Shown here piece by piece: positions 27,487 to 36,021 of a stretch of 64,000 bases of DNA. Both the position numbers and the translations under genes were made by a program. The notes below the pieces were generated by a model. The model worked only from the letters and a program-made list of their open reading frames with translations. It was not told where the DNA came from and made no database searches. The stretch covers positions 1 through 64,000 of the forward strand of contig NZ_VRTY01000002.1 of the NCBI RefSeq assembly GCF_008017455.1. Reading direction: 5' to 3'. Origin of the DNA: Pontibacter qinzhouensis. Lineage in GTDB: Bacteria > Bacteroidota > Bacteroidia > Cytophagales > Hymenobacteraceae. Every line of letters begins with the position of its first letter. Within the stretch, counting starts at the first letter, position 1.

Positions 27487-28296
27487 CTAATCGAGTAACC
27501 TGACGGAGTGTACTTTTTTCTCGTCTTTTCTGAAATCGAGGGAGATGTAGGCGCTGATTCTAGCTACCCAGCGTTGCCTGTACACGCTGCCATCGCTTAA
27601 GTTCTGGCCTGTGGCGTACATCATGCCAGCCGAATAAGTTACCCGTGGGCTGCTGATGTAGGCCAAAGAAGGGTATATTCTTAAATCTTCTAATGGGCTG
27701 TCTATTACTGTTTTGCCTGTCTGCATTATTATCTCCACATCGGGGTTAAAATAAATGGTGCCGGGGCTTAATGTCTTTTTGTTCAGCGGAAACTTTGCAT
27801 AAAATTTATAGCGCCAGCGATTTCTGAAAATCCAGTCATCATCGAAGCTGTTCGATTTGCTCCACCGGTGTTCAATCCGGATGCGGTGGTAAGCCTGAAA
27901 CCTCGGGAAGGGCATAACAAAAAGGTACTCGTGCCAGATGCGTGGTTCGTGCATCACCTCCTTGTAGTTATCGTTGCCAGGGTTTGGTGTAAAGTTGAGG
28001 CGCAGCACCCCACCAAACGACATGTTGAAGGTAGGAGAATACAGGTAGGTAATAGCGTGCCGATTATAGATCTGTTCCATTTTTCCTACAAACTCCTGGC
28101 CTTCGTAGTCCCCACGGCGGTAGTGCATTTCGGCGCGCCAGAAGAACTTTTCTGACAAGCGGAAGTTGTTATAAAATCCGATCCAGAGGTTCGTGTTCCA
28201 GTTATCAGAGTCTCGGGTGCGTTCTTCCTGCGCCGACACAAGTGTAGGAACAGTCAGGCAAACCAGCCAAAATACCACACAAATACTTTTTCTCAT
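27487..28296 (-). CDS. DUF2490 outer-membrane beta-barrel protein
   Basis: A 269-residue exported protein with signal peptide (residues 1-22, ends LVSAQ). DUF2490 features are visible: NWNTNLWIGFYNNFRLSEKFFWRAEMHYRR near the start, repeated aromatic strands, RIRIEHRW and FRNRWRYKFYAKFPLN in the middle. Such proteins are predicted barrels of unknown function. It begins 13 bp after the stop of the 651-residue upstream gene, so the two form an operon. Confidence 0.88.
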   Translation of the reverse strand: MRKSICVVFWLVCLTVPTLVSAQEERTRDSDNWNTNLWIGFYNNFRLSEKFFWRAEMHYRRGDYEGQEFVGKMEQIYNRHAITYLYSPTFNMSFGGVLRLNFTPNPGNDNYKEVMHEPRIWHEYLFVMPFPRFQAYHRIRIEHRWSKSNSFDDDWIFRNRWRYKFYAKFPLNKKTLSPGTIYFNPDVEIIMQTGKTVIDSPLEDLRIYPSLAYISSPRVTYSAGMMYATGQNLSDGSVYRQRWVARISAYISLDFRKDEKKVHSVRLLD

Positions 28297-28309
28297 AAAA
28301 CGTACTAAC

Positions 28310-30265
28310 TTAAAAAGTAAGGTTGATGTGAAGGATTTCAGCTGCCTTTGCAGGCTTATCGGTTCGTTTAATCTGTCTTTCCTCTCTTCTGGTGTTTCTG
28401 TTCAGGGCTTGTAGCACTCCTTCAAATAACCTATCGAAATTCTGGTTGTAGGCAGTTATATTCTGGCAAGACAGTTTTTGTAAATTGCTGAAGACGCCGG
28501 GCAGCAAAACATCTGTAAACGAGTTGTAGATTGGCTCCTTCACTACTTCTTCCATATCGGTAAAGGTGTAGGGGTTAAACACTTTGTTGATGTAAGCATC
28601 TCGCACCATGTAGCTGTTCTCAGGTACATTCTCCAGGTTCAAAATCAGGTTCTCGACCTGTTGCAGGCAGTTTAGGGTTGCCTCAACCTGCTGGTTTTTT
28701 TCCTGGAGCCCCAGCCCGTTAAACTCGGTCATGAGTTGCTGTGTAAAGCCCAGCAGCACCGTTTTTACCTGGAACTTAGCCAGTTTGTCGTGCTGCTCAT
28801 GTAAAAGCGAGTCGCTAAGCTTTCTGATGTCTGCCTGCTTTTTCAGCAGCGCCGCCTCCGACTCCACCAGCCACTCGTCGCGTCTTATTTCCTGCACATA
28901 CGTGTCGAGGCTATCTTTCAGGTGTTTAATTTCCCGCAATAAGGTTTCTGATAAGGCTTTGAATTGCTGCGCAGGTTCCTGGTTGGGGTCTATTTTTACA
29001 TGAACTAAATTATAAGAGGTATGGGTGGTGTCGTTGTTGTAAACAAAGGGCACTTGTATGGTGGCGGGCACTGCTATTGTGCTTTTAAGCAGCTGGTTCC
29101 GGTTCAGGTATTGCAGGTTTCCGTTCTCATAGTTTTCAATTATAGTCCTGTTTTTTGCCAGTAACTGGTTTTCGACGGCATGTAGTGTGGAATAATAAAA
29201 GGCTGCCTTTTCTATGGCAGTGCTTGCTACTAAAACCTGGGGGTCTTTATTTACAGCGAGCATAATGTTGGCGGCTTCCTGCGTGTTTTTCTGGGCTGCT
29301 TTGTAAAGCGGAAGTTCAGCCTCTGCATAAGGAAAAACCTCTACGCGCGTTTTTAGCACAGGGCTTAAAGAAACTTTGCTAACCGGCACAAACAGCGAGT
29401 CAACTACCTGAAGCTTGTTTATAATTGTGAAAAGCAGATCGCGCACTTTGTCAACTCCACGGTACTTATCATATAGTTCCGGGTTGTTCATCGAGGCTTT
29501 CAGGTCAATTATCTTCAGGTAATTTTCGTCAAAAGGAATCTCGATAATTTTTGCCTGTTGGTTGTTTGCCTGCTGTATGTTCAACTCAAAGGCCTGACCA
29601 TTTTCGTAAAGCACTTTGCTTACAAGTTGATTATCCCGGAAAACCCATTCTTTCAGCAGCACTTTTTTCCCGTTGGCATCGGTTATATAAAACGACCACC
29701 GTTTGTCTGTAAACTGTTTGCTGTCTAAAGAACCTTCCAGGTACTCTCCTTTATAATAAAGCCGAAGATCACCCTGCAGGTTGTCGTTCTGGAAAGGGAG
29801 TTGAGCAGAAAAAAGTGTATCAACTATATTGGAGTTGGCGATTTGCCATTCGTAAATTTGCCAGGGAGAATTTTTGCGGCCTTTCTCCAGGTTTCCAGTT
29901 GCTATAAACTCGTTCCCGTTTATTTTAAAGATGTAGGCATTGTCGTTGTAAACTCCTTTTCCGGCAGAAGAGAAGGTGCCTTGCCTGATGGCCCAGTTAC
30001 CATCGGCCACATTCCTGTTAAAATGGCCATTTAGCGCTGCGTATTTGTAGTTAGCGTTGCCTATGGCTTCTTCCACTTCTTTCGATAAAGCAAAAGGGCC
30101 ATGGTATAAGGTGTCTTTTTTATTGACGTAATAGTTGAAGTTGGCCTGGTATACCTCCCCATTCAAAAAAACATGATCCTGAAATACCTTTGTTTCCTGC
30201 CCATGTGCCAGCTGACAAAACAGCGTCAACAAAAGAAATTGATATAATCTAATTTTTTGAATCAT
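28310..30265 (-). CDS. Large exported protein of unknown function, first gene of DUF2490 operon
   Basis: No domain is recognised with confidence. The 651-residue protein has a signal peptide (1-22, ends LAHGQ). The N-terminal third has short MORN_2-like strand repeats (YHGPFALSKEVEEAIG, AALNGHFNRNVADGNWAIRQGTF, GNLEKGRKNSPWQIYEW), similar to YwqK-like proteins. The middle and C-terminal parts are helical with coiled-coil segments (about 420-500) and a basic stretch near the end (NTRREERQIKRTDKPAK). It shares an operon with the DUF2490 gene and lies near the MORN-repeat gene, so the three may act together in the envelope. Confidence 0.75.
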   Translation of the reverse strand: MIQKIRLYQFLLLTLFCQLAHGQETKVFQDHVFLNGEVYQANFNYYVNKKDTLYHGPFALSKEVEEAIGNANYKYAALNGHFNRNVADGNWAIRQGTFSSAGKGVYNDNAYIFKINGNEFIATGNLEKGRKNSPWQIYEWQIANSNIVDTLFSAQLPFQNDNLQGDLRLYYKGEYLEGSLDSKQFTDKRWSFYITDANGKKVLLKEWVFRDNQLVSKVLYENGQAFELNIQQANNQQAKIIEIPFDENYLKIIDLKASMNNPELYDKYRGVDKVRDLLFTIINKLQVVDSLFVPVSKVSLSPVLKTRVEVFPYAEAELPLYKAAQKNTQEAANIMLAVNKDPQVLVASTAIEKAAFYYSTLHAVENQLLAKNRTIIENYENGNLQYLNRNQLLKSTIAVPATIQVPFVYNNDTTHTSYNLVHVKIDPNQEPAQQFKALSETLLREIKHLKDSLDTYVQEIRRDEWLVESEAALLKKQADIRKLSDSLLHEQHDKLAKFQVKTVLLGFTQQLMTEFNGLGLQEKNQQVEATLNCLQQVENLILNLENVPENSYMVRDAYINKVFNPYTFTDMEEVVKEPIYNSFTDVLLPGVFSNLQKLSCQNITAYNQNFDRLFEGVLQALNRNTRREERQIKRTDKPAKAAEILHINLTF

Positions 30266-30734
30266 AAATTCTCGCTTTAACTTATAAAGTTACTTATTAA
30301 ACCAAGCCCGTTCAACCACTACAGGAACTAAAGCAATTACGGATGGTACAGAATTTTAACAGAAAAAAATGTTGAAATATTTGTAAGTGTCTGTTTGTTA
30401 GGAGGTAACGAGAGGTTTCGTGATACTGTTAATTTATTTTAGTTCGTTTTAAAAGCTGGTGCTTTAGAATTCAAAAATTTGATAATTGCCCGAATTATTT
30501 CTGCAGGACAAAATGCAAAGATGAAATAGTGCAAACGGAGTAAGATGTGTGGCAGCTTAGAATAATCTAATTAAGGAAGGAAGTTTGTGGAAACATTTAA
30601 ATGCCAAGCCTACGAAGATGGCTACTTGCCTTACTTGCCAGATGTAAGGGAGGTGGCGTACTTTTGAGGCAGATAGCTAGCTATAAACCTGCAACTCTCT
30701 GGCACAACAGAGCTTTAACTAAACTTCCTGAATT

Positions 30735-30792
30735 TACCCTTAGCTCTTTTTAGCTTCAAAAGCTTTGGAAGGCTATTTTCATGTAAATAATT
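30735..30792 (-). repeat. 58-bp dispersed element, copy 11
   Basis: It begins TACCCTTA, has CTTTGGAAGGCT and ends GTAAATAATT. It lies immediately beyond the terminator at 30831-30878 as seen from the minus-strand gene. Confidence 0.85.
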
Positions 30793-30830
30793 TGAGGGTA
30801 CGCCAGGGCCAGTAAAATTTCAGGTAAATG

Positions 30831-30878
30831 AAAAACTCCCTTTGCCCAGGGAAGGTAGCTGGAGCACAGGGAGTTTTT
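30831..30878 (-). terminator. Terminator after the sugar-dehydrogenase-like gene
   Basis: AAAAACTCCCT pairs with AGGGAGTTTTT. On the minus strand the right arm ends in a T-tract. Confidence 0.75.
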
Positions 30879-31060
30879 AAAAAAATAGTAGAAGCGGGAG
30901 TGAACACTGAAGTTGCTTATTATGCCTGATTAAAACAAAATAGCTCCGGTTGCTACAGCCCGGCTACGGTACATCAACTTAAATTTGTGGCAGGTTAACT
31001 TTTAGTATTCTCAAGTTCGTCACCTCAATTACAACTGACTTTCAAACACATATAGGTTCC

Positions 31061-34000
31061 TCAGAGCTTTTGAACCTTAAAGACATTGGCTTTCCTGTTC
31101 TCCATTTGAAGGCGTAGAATATAAAATCCACTCCCCAATTTTGCGCTGTTCAGTGTAAGGGTAACCTCCGAGTTGGTAAACGTTATTTTACCTGTATTCT
31201 GAAAGACAACACGTCCAGCTAAATCATACAGCATCAGGTGCTCTATTTCACCGGCAGAGTCCGGCAGGCTGATAGTAATTTGATCGGAAAATGGATTCGG
31301 ATAAATTAAAGTAGTTTCCGCTAAGGTCGCTTCGGAGACTATCAGGTTGCTGCTAACAAATTGACTCGTTCCCTTAAAAGGAGATAGCCGATTTCCCGGA
31401 ACAGGCCGTTCCATTGTACCAGCCGGCAATTGCCAACCCACCGATAAGTTGTCGCCGCCGCCCTGCTCCTTGTGCAGCGCCTCGATGTAGTAGCGCTTCC
31501 CGGCCTCCAGCGTCACCTTGCCCGACTGCTGGCCAGGGTACTTGCCCCACTCGTTCTGCCCGGTCCAGCGTTCCACCAGCGCGATCCTGGTTTTCCGGGC
31601 GGGGTCCTCGGAGGTGCTCAGCCACAGCTCGGCCACGTCGTCGGCGGCCAGCCAGAAGGTGTAGCCTCCGGTGGCAGGAGCCGTAATGTAGCCGCGCACC
31701 CGCTGCCCGTAGTTATCGCCTGCATAGGCCGGGGTCTCGAAGGAGGGAAGCTCCGTAACAGAGGTAGGCGTGTTGCCCAAAGGTATTGTCGCTACAGTGC
31801 TGCCATGTGCATTTGCCCAGTATTCTCTCGTTATTTTTCCATATTCATAGATGGGCGGTTTGAGGTACGATGCTAATCTATTTCCCGGAACAGGCCGTTC
31901 CATTGTGCCAGCCGGCAACTGCCAACCCACCGATAAGTTGTCGCCGCCACCCTGCTCCTTATGCAGCGCCTCGATGTAGTAGCGCTTCCCGGCCTCCAGC
32001 ATCACCTTGCCTGACTGCTGGCCAGGGTACTTGCCCCACTCGTTCTGCCCGGTCCAGCGTTCCACCAGCGCGATCCTGGTTTTCCGGGCGGGGTCTTCGG
32101 AGGTGCTCAGCCACAGCTCGGCCACATCGTCGGCGGCCAGCCAGAAGGTGTAGCCTCCGGTGGCAGGAGCCGTAATGTAGCCGCGCACCCGCTGCCCGTA
32201 GTTATCGCCTGTATAGGCCGGGGCCTCGAAGGAAGGGAGCTCCGTAACAGAGGTAGGCGTGTTGCTTAAAGGTATTGTCGCTACAGTGCTGCCATGTGCA
32301 TTTGCCCAATATTCCCTTGTAATGCTCCCTGAGTTGTTAGGCCCACCAGTTACGGAAATCCTGACTGCAGTTGCCTCTACCTCATGACCTAAGGCATCCG
32401 TGGCTTTGGCTGAAAGCGAATAATTGCCACCCGGTACATCTTTCCAGGTACTACCGAAAGGGCTGGTCGTCGTTTCAGTTATTCTGTTGCCATTTTGGTA
32501 GTAGACTACTTTTGCCCACGCCCGCGACAGATCATTAAATGTTACTTTTAAGGCAATGCTGGCACCTGCAGAAAAAGTCTGGCCTTCGGTTGGTGCCGTA
32601 ATAGCAACAGCCTTATACACGTTACCACCGCAATCAGGGTAAAGGTCCACGTAATCTGAACCACTCAGGCCTGCTGCATCTTTAACAGTAAGCACAATAC
32701 GGTAAAAGTAAGTCTCCCCGTCGCAGCCAATTGGCGAGATGGTGGTAGTAGTGCTGGGTTTATTGTCTATTGGCTCCGGATGCGTGTGCTGGTTGTGGTG
32801 CAGTATGGTTTGCCAATTATACTGCAGTTGGGTGCCGCTGTGCTCTTTGTCTGTTACAGTTGCTGTTAAGGTATACACTTTCTGCTCCGTTAGCGGGTAC
32901 AGGGTGCCTTTGGCGGGGCTGGTAATAGTAACCACCGGAGCCGTGTTATTAAGAGCTATGGTCAGTGAAGCAGTTGCAGAAAGCCCGCCAGCATCTGTCA
33001 CTTTCAGCGTTACAGTAAACGATTTTACGGTGGAGGAAGAAAACGTATGGCTTGGGTTTGTTTCTGTTGTAACCGGGGTCCCGTCACCAAAATTCCATTC
33101 ATACTTCAGCGCCTGCCCTTCCGGGTCGGCAGAGCCGCTGCTGCTGAACTTTACGGTTAAGGGGCTGCCTCCAGATAGTTTGTCGGCAGCGGCCACAGCG
33201 GAAGGAGGCAGGTTGCCTGCCTTGTAAGAAACCCGGATAACTTCTGTAGCATAGTTAATATAATATAGCCCACCTGTTACAGGATTGGTGGCTAAGGCAA
33301 CAACAAAGGCATCTTTATCTTTAAAATTACTTATACTTTTAGCTTGATTTGCGGCATCAAATGTAGAGTTTCTGATCCAGCCGGCAGCATAATCGCCAAA
33401 AAAATACGTGTTTTGGTATTGCGCCGGAAAATCGTTGCCTGTGTACCAGATGCCACCCGTGGCGGAACTTCCGGAGAACTGCGGTCCGGACACAGGAGAA
33501 GCAGAGGACCCAATGAGAGCGACTGCGGCATCTTCTCCAGAAAAGGTGCCTGCTCTGGAGCCGCCACCTCTGTTTTCGTGTTTCCACTCAAAGGCGGGGC
33601 GGGTGTGCACAAACAGCTTATAGGTACCCGGTAGTGGTTTAGAATAATCGCAGGGGTTGCCAAAGTAGGGTGCCAGCGTGCGCTTTGGCTGAACAAGCAT
33701 ATTGCCGTAGTAAAGGTATTGCTGGGTGCAACTACCCTGGCCATACAAAGGGTTCGGTGCCGCGTGCTTGTTAGGCACCTGCTTGTGATAATACCACTCA
33801 TGCGGTTCCAGGCCTTCGTATATGGGCCAGCCAAAGTTCAAACCGCTTTTAGTTGCCACACTTACTTCCTCCCAAACATGCCAGCCTACATCCCCAATAT
33901 AAAGTACCCCCGGAAAGCTGCTGCTCCCGCTGCCTGGTCGTACTGTAAATCGGAACGGGTTGCGGAGGCCCAGCGCCCAAACCCTGGAAGCAGCAGACCG

Positions 34001-34876
34001 GGGTGCAGAGGAGTTGAAGAAGGGGTTAGAGGGCAGGCCATTACCGGTGGCGGGGTCCAGGCGCAGTATTTTACCGTTTATACATTCCACCTGCTGTGCC
34101 CGGTAAGCTCCAATGTTATCTTTTTCGGTTATGATGCCGTCTTTTATAGCCTGCGGAATGTAAGTGTCGTTAGGGTTTAAAGGATCGTAACCAGTATCTA
34201 CATAGCCAGCCGATGCCGCATCCCCGACAGAAACCAGCAAAGAGCCGTCTTCCCCAAAAACAAGTGATCCTACACCGTGGCCCAGGTACAGAATAGGGAT
34301 GCCCTGCGAAATTGTTTCGCCAATCAGCAATTTGCGGCTGGTCATGTCGGTTGTTTTCCGGTTATCGCCAGACCGGGCCGTATAGCGGGCGAGGCGGCCA
34401 ATAGTGGCATTGGAGTATTCGTTGGCGCTGGAACTGTAGGTGCTTTTGCCGAAGTGGAGCAGGTGGTGCCTGTCTACTACATACAGCACGTAATAGTACC
34501 CGTTACTTTCGAAATTAGGATCAAGGGCAAAGCCCAGCATACCGTGGTCGCGCCAATCGCCAACTTCCTCACTTATATCTAACAGTGGCGTAGGGAGTTT
34601 CTGGCCGTTTTCAATAATCCACACCTTGCCGGCTTTCTCCCAAACATACATGCGGTTTCCGTCTTTAGAAAAAGCAAGTCCTACAGCGGCATTCCAGTTA
34701 GTACCAATTTTTTCTGATACGAAACCAGTAGGCTGACCTAGACCTGGTGCGGCAGGCAATAATAAACAACATGAAGTGAGGAGAAGAAAAAACCAGCTAT
34801 AAAAGTTTTTTACTTCAGGAAGAACAGGACAATACTTACCTATTCGGCTATCAGAAAAACTGGTAAAGGTAACCAT
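31061..34876 (-). CDS. T9SS-secreted glucose/sorbosone dehydrogenase-like protein with PKD and twin PA14 domains
   Basis: From the ATG at 34874-34876 the product has 1271 residues; the frame stays open to 34960. A signal peptide (ends GLGQ) is followed by a GSDH-type six-bladed propeller (VGLAFSKDGNRMYV, MLGFALDPNF, LRNPFRFTV), whose family uses PQQ to oxidise sugars. Next come a PKD domain (YEWNFGDGTP), two Ig-like segments, and two PA14 domains (each beginning ITREYWANAHG). A T9SS type A sorting domain (IYPNPFSDQITISLPD) ends the protein. PA14 domains often bind carbohydrate, so the enzyme probably works on polymer-associated sugars outside the cell. No PQQ synthesis genes are in the window. 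Enzymatic activity is inferred from family only. Confidence 0.85.
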   Translation of the reverse strand: MVTFTSFSDSRIGKYCPVLPEVKNFYSWFFLLLTSCCLLLPAAPGLGQPTGFVSEKIGTNWNAAVGLAFSKDGNRMYVWEKAGKVWIIENGQKLPTPLLDISEEVGDWRDHGMLGFALDPNFESNGYYYVLYVVDRHHLLHFGKSTYSSSANEYSNATIGRLARYTARSGDNRKTTDMTSRKLLIGETISQGIPILYLGHGVGSLVFGEDGSLLVSVGDAASAGYVDTGYDPLNPNDTYIPQAIKDGIITEKDNIGAYRAQQVECINGKILRLDPATGNGLPSNPFFNSSAPRSAASRVWALGLRNPFRFTVRPGSGSSSFPGVLYIGDVGWHVWEEVSVATKSGLNFGWPIYEGLEPHEWYYHKQVPNKHAAPNPLYGQGSCTQQYLYYGNMLVQPKRTLAPYFGNPCDYSKPLPGTYKLFVHTRPAFEWKHENRGGGSRAGTFSGEDAAVALIGSSASPVSGPQFSGSSATGGIWYTGNDFPAQYQNTYFFGDYAAGWIRNSTFDAANQAKSISNFKDKDAFVVALATNPVTGGLYYINYATEVIRVSYKAGNLPPSAVAAADKLSGGSPLTVKFSSSGSADPEGQALKYEWNFGDGTPVTTETNPSHTFSSSTVKSFTVTLKVTDAGGLSATASLTIALNNTAPVVTITSPAKGTLYPLTEQKVYTLTATVTDKEHSGTQLQYNWQTILHHNQHTHPEPIDNKPSTTTTISPIGCDGETYFYRIVLTVKDAAGLSGSDYVDLYPDCGGNVYKAVAITAPTEGQTFSAGASIALKVTFNDLSRAWAKVVYYQNGNRITETTTSPFGSTWKDVPGGNYSLSAKATDALGHEVEATAVRISVTGGPNNSGSITREYWANAHGSTVATIPLSNTPTSVTELPSFEAPAYTGDNYGQRVRGYITAPATGGYTFWLAADDVAELWLSTSEDPARKTRIALVERWTGQNEWGKYPGQQSGKVMLEAGKRYYIEALHKEQGGGDNLSVGWQLPAGTMERPVPGNRLASYLKPPIYEYGKITREYWANAHGSTVATIPLGNTPTSVTELPSFETPAYAGDNYGQRVRGYITAPATGGYTFWLAADDVAELWLSTSEDPARKTRIALVERWTGQNEWGKYPGQQSGKVTLEAGKRYYIEALHKEQGGGDNLSVGWQLPAGTMERPVPGNRLSPFKGTSQFVSSNLIVSEATLAETTLIYPNPFSDQITISLPDSAGEIEHLMLYDLAGRVVFQNTGKITFTNSEVTLTLNSAKLGSGFYILRLQMENRKANVFKVQKL
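31391..31833 (-). repeat. Near-identical PA14-coding duplicate, copy B
   Basis: This 443-bp stretch encodes the second PA14 domain and matches 31880-32322 with no gaps at a constant 489-bp offset and only about a dozen visible differences, most of them silent. Confidence 0.9.
31880..32322 (-). repeat. Near-identical PA14-coding duplicate, copy A
   Basis: It encodes the first PA14 domain. Its base composition is visibly more GC-rich than the flanking parts of the gene. Confidence 0.9.
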
Positions 34877-35415
34877 ATACAAAAGCGTTGAGAGTTGGGA
34901 AGAAAAACCAATGGCAGAGAATAAAGCCAGAACCCGCCGGACGAGGCGGGGGCCTAACAATATGGTATCTAAAAGTTACAAGAAGAACAAGCTGTAGTAG
35001 GCTGATTATGACAAAATTATGTCAGGAGGAGGAGAACTGAGTATGATCTGTTATATCCGTTTGTTAAAGGCTAACCATTTATTTTTACGATTATTTTAAT
35101 ATTAAGTTTTATTATAAGAAGGATTTTATACGTAAAAATACTTATTTTATTACAGCTGCTCCTCAGTATCGGTACCCAAAAGTTTATGAGTTGATGTAAA
35201 GGTTTGGCTTATGTTAAACATAATTGCGCTGTCAGATCAAATCCTCATGTTAGAGGAAAACATAGAGCATCATCCATCAAAATTCTAAACAGGAGGTAAG
35301 TGGCCTGGCGATGCAAAGTTCTGCCGAAGCCATAAGAGTGGCATTCAGGAGGCTTTCAATACAGGCAAGTACGATTTGTAGAAATAAGGTAAACCGCATG
35401 CAATGCGAGCTTCCA

Positions 35416-35473
35416 GATTATTCGAATAGAAAAAGCCTCCAGAAGGCTTTGCAGCAAAAAGTTGCCAAGGGTC
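35416..35473 (+). repeat. 58-bp dispersed element, copy 12
   Basis: It begins GATTATTCGAATAGAAA, has AGCCTCCAGAAGGCTTT (a real hairpin here: AAAGCCT with AGGCTTT) and ends CAAGGGTC. Confidence 0.85.
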
Positions 35474-35590
35474 TACCTGCTAAATTCTAGTTGGTTGTAC
35501 TACACTAGCAGGTTTTATTTGAGAATCTGACGGTGCGCAGTTAGTTTATAACTAGGTCTTTAATGTTTGGTTCAAATTCTCCTTGTTACT

Positions 35591-35735
35591 GCTTCATCCG
35601 GTGCGCTTAAGTTAACTTATTATATAGCGACTAACTTAGCGATCGCGGCTGGTGAAGGTGACATTTTAAGCGAAGCCTCGATCTTAGGTATCGTTTCCTA
35701 CTCTCGCTCAGGCTGCCTGCGGCACCGGTAAGCTG
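35591..35735. repeat. MITE-like palindromic element, copy 1 (degenerate)
   Basis: It begins GCTTCATCCGGTGCGCTTA and has CTTAGCGATCGCGGC exactly 44 bp in, the same spacing as in the copy at 51357. The right end carries GGCACCGG (35721-35728), the complement of the left terminus. Confidence 0.65.
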
Positions 35736-35924
35736 CAAAGGCACTCCACCTAAGACCTGGGGTTTGCACTACCACCCTCAGCTACTGAAACAGAAAGTAA
35801 ACAACTGGGCTGTCAATACAATTACCAGCTGGTGGCATTAGCGCGTAACATCAGTAAGTAAAAAGAACTACCTAAAATTGATGGATTTCGACTTTGGTAC
35901 CTATTTATAAGTTCCTCTACGTCT

Positions 35925-35982
35925 AATTTTTCGAATGAAATAACCCTCCAGAAGCAAATTTGCTTAAAACTAGTCAAGGGTA
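35925..35982 (+). repeat. 58-bp dispersed element, copy 13
   Basis: It begins AATTTTTCGAATGAAAT, has CCCTCCAGAAG and ends CAAGGGTA, 39 bp past the pseudokinase stop. Confidence 0.85.
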
Positions 35983-36021
35983 ACAGTAGGATAATACCCC
36001 TTACTCTTGTTTAGATTTGTT

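Larger units (their letters stand above)
30266..31060. other. Gene-free region with terminator and element copy 11
   Basis: The 795-bp AT-rich region holds element copy 11 (30735-30792) and a strong terminator (30831-30878) for the sugar-dehydrogenase gene on its right. No gene is supported. Confidence 0.55.
34877..36021. other. 1.1-kb gene-free region with repeats
   Basis: It contains element copies 12 and 13 in the same orientation and, between them, a copy of the palindromic MITE-like family (35591-35735). Very AT-rich sequence lies near 35080-35160. No ORF is supported. Confidence 0.55.

Noticed and set aside
31391..32322. Insertion sequence inside the sugar-dehydrogenase gene
   Set aside because: The repeated blocks stay in frame and encode complete PA14 domains without inverted ends or a transposase.
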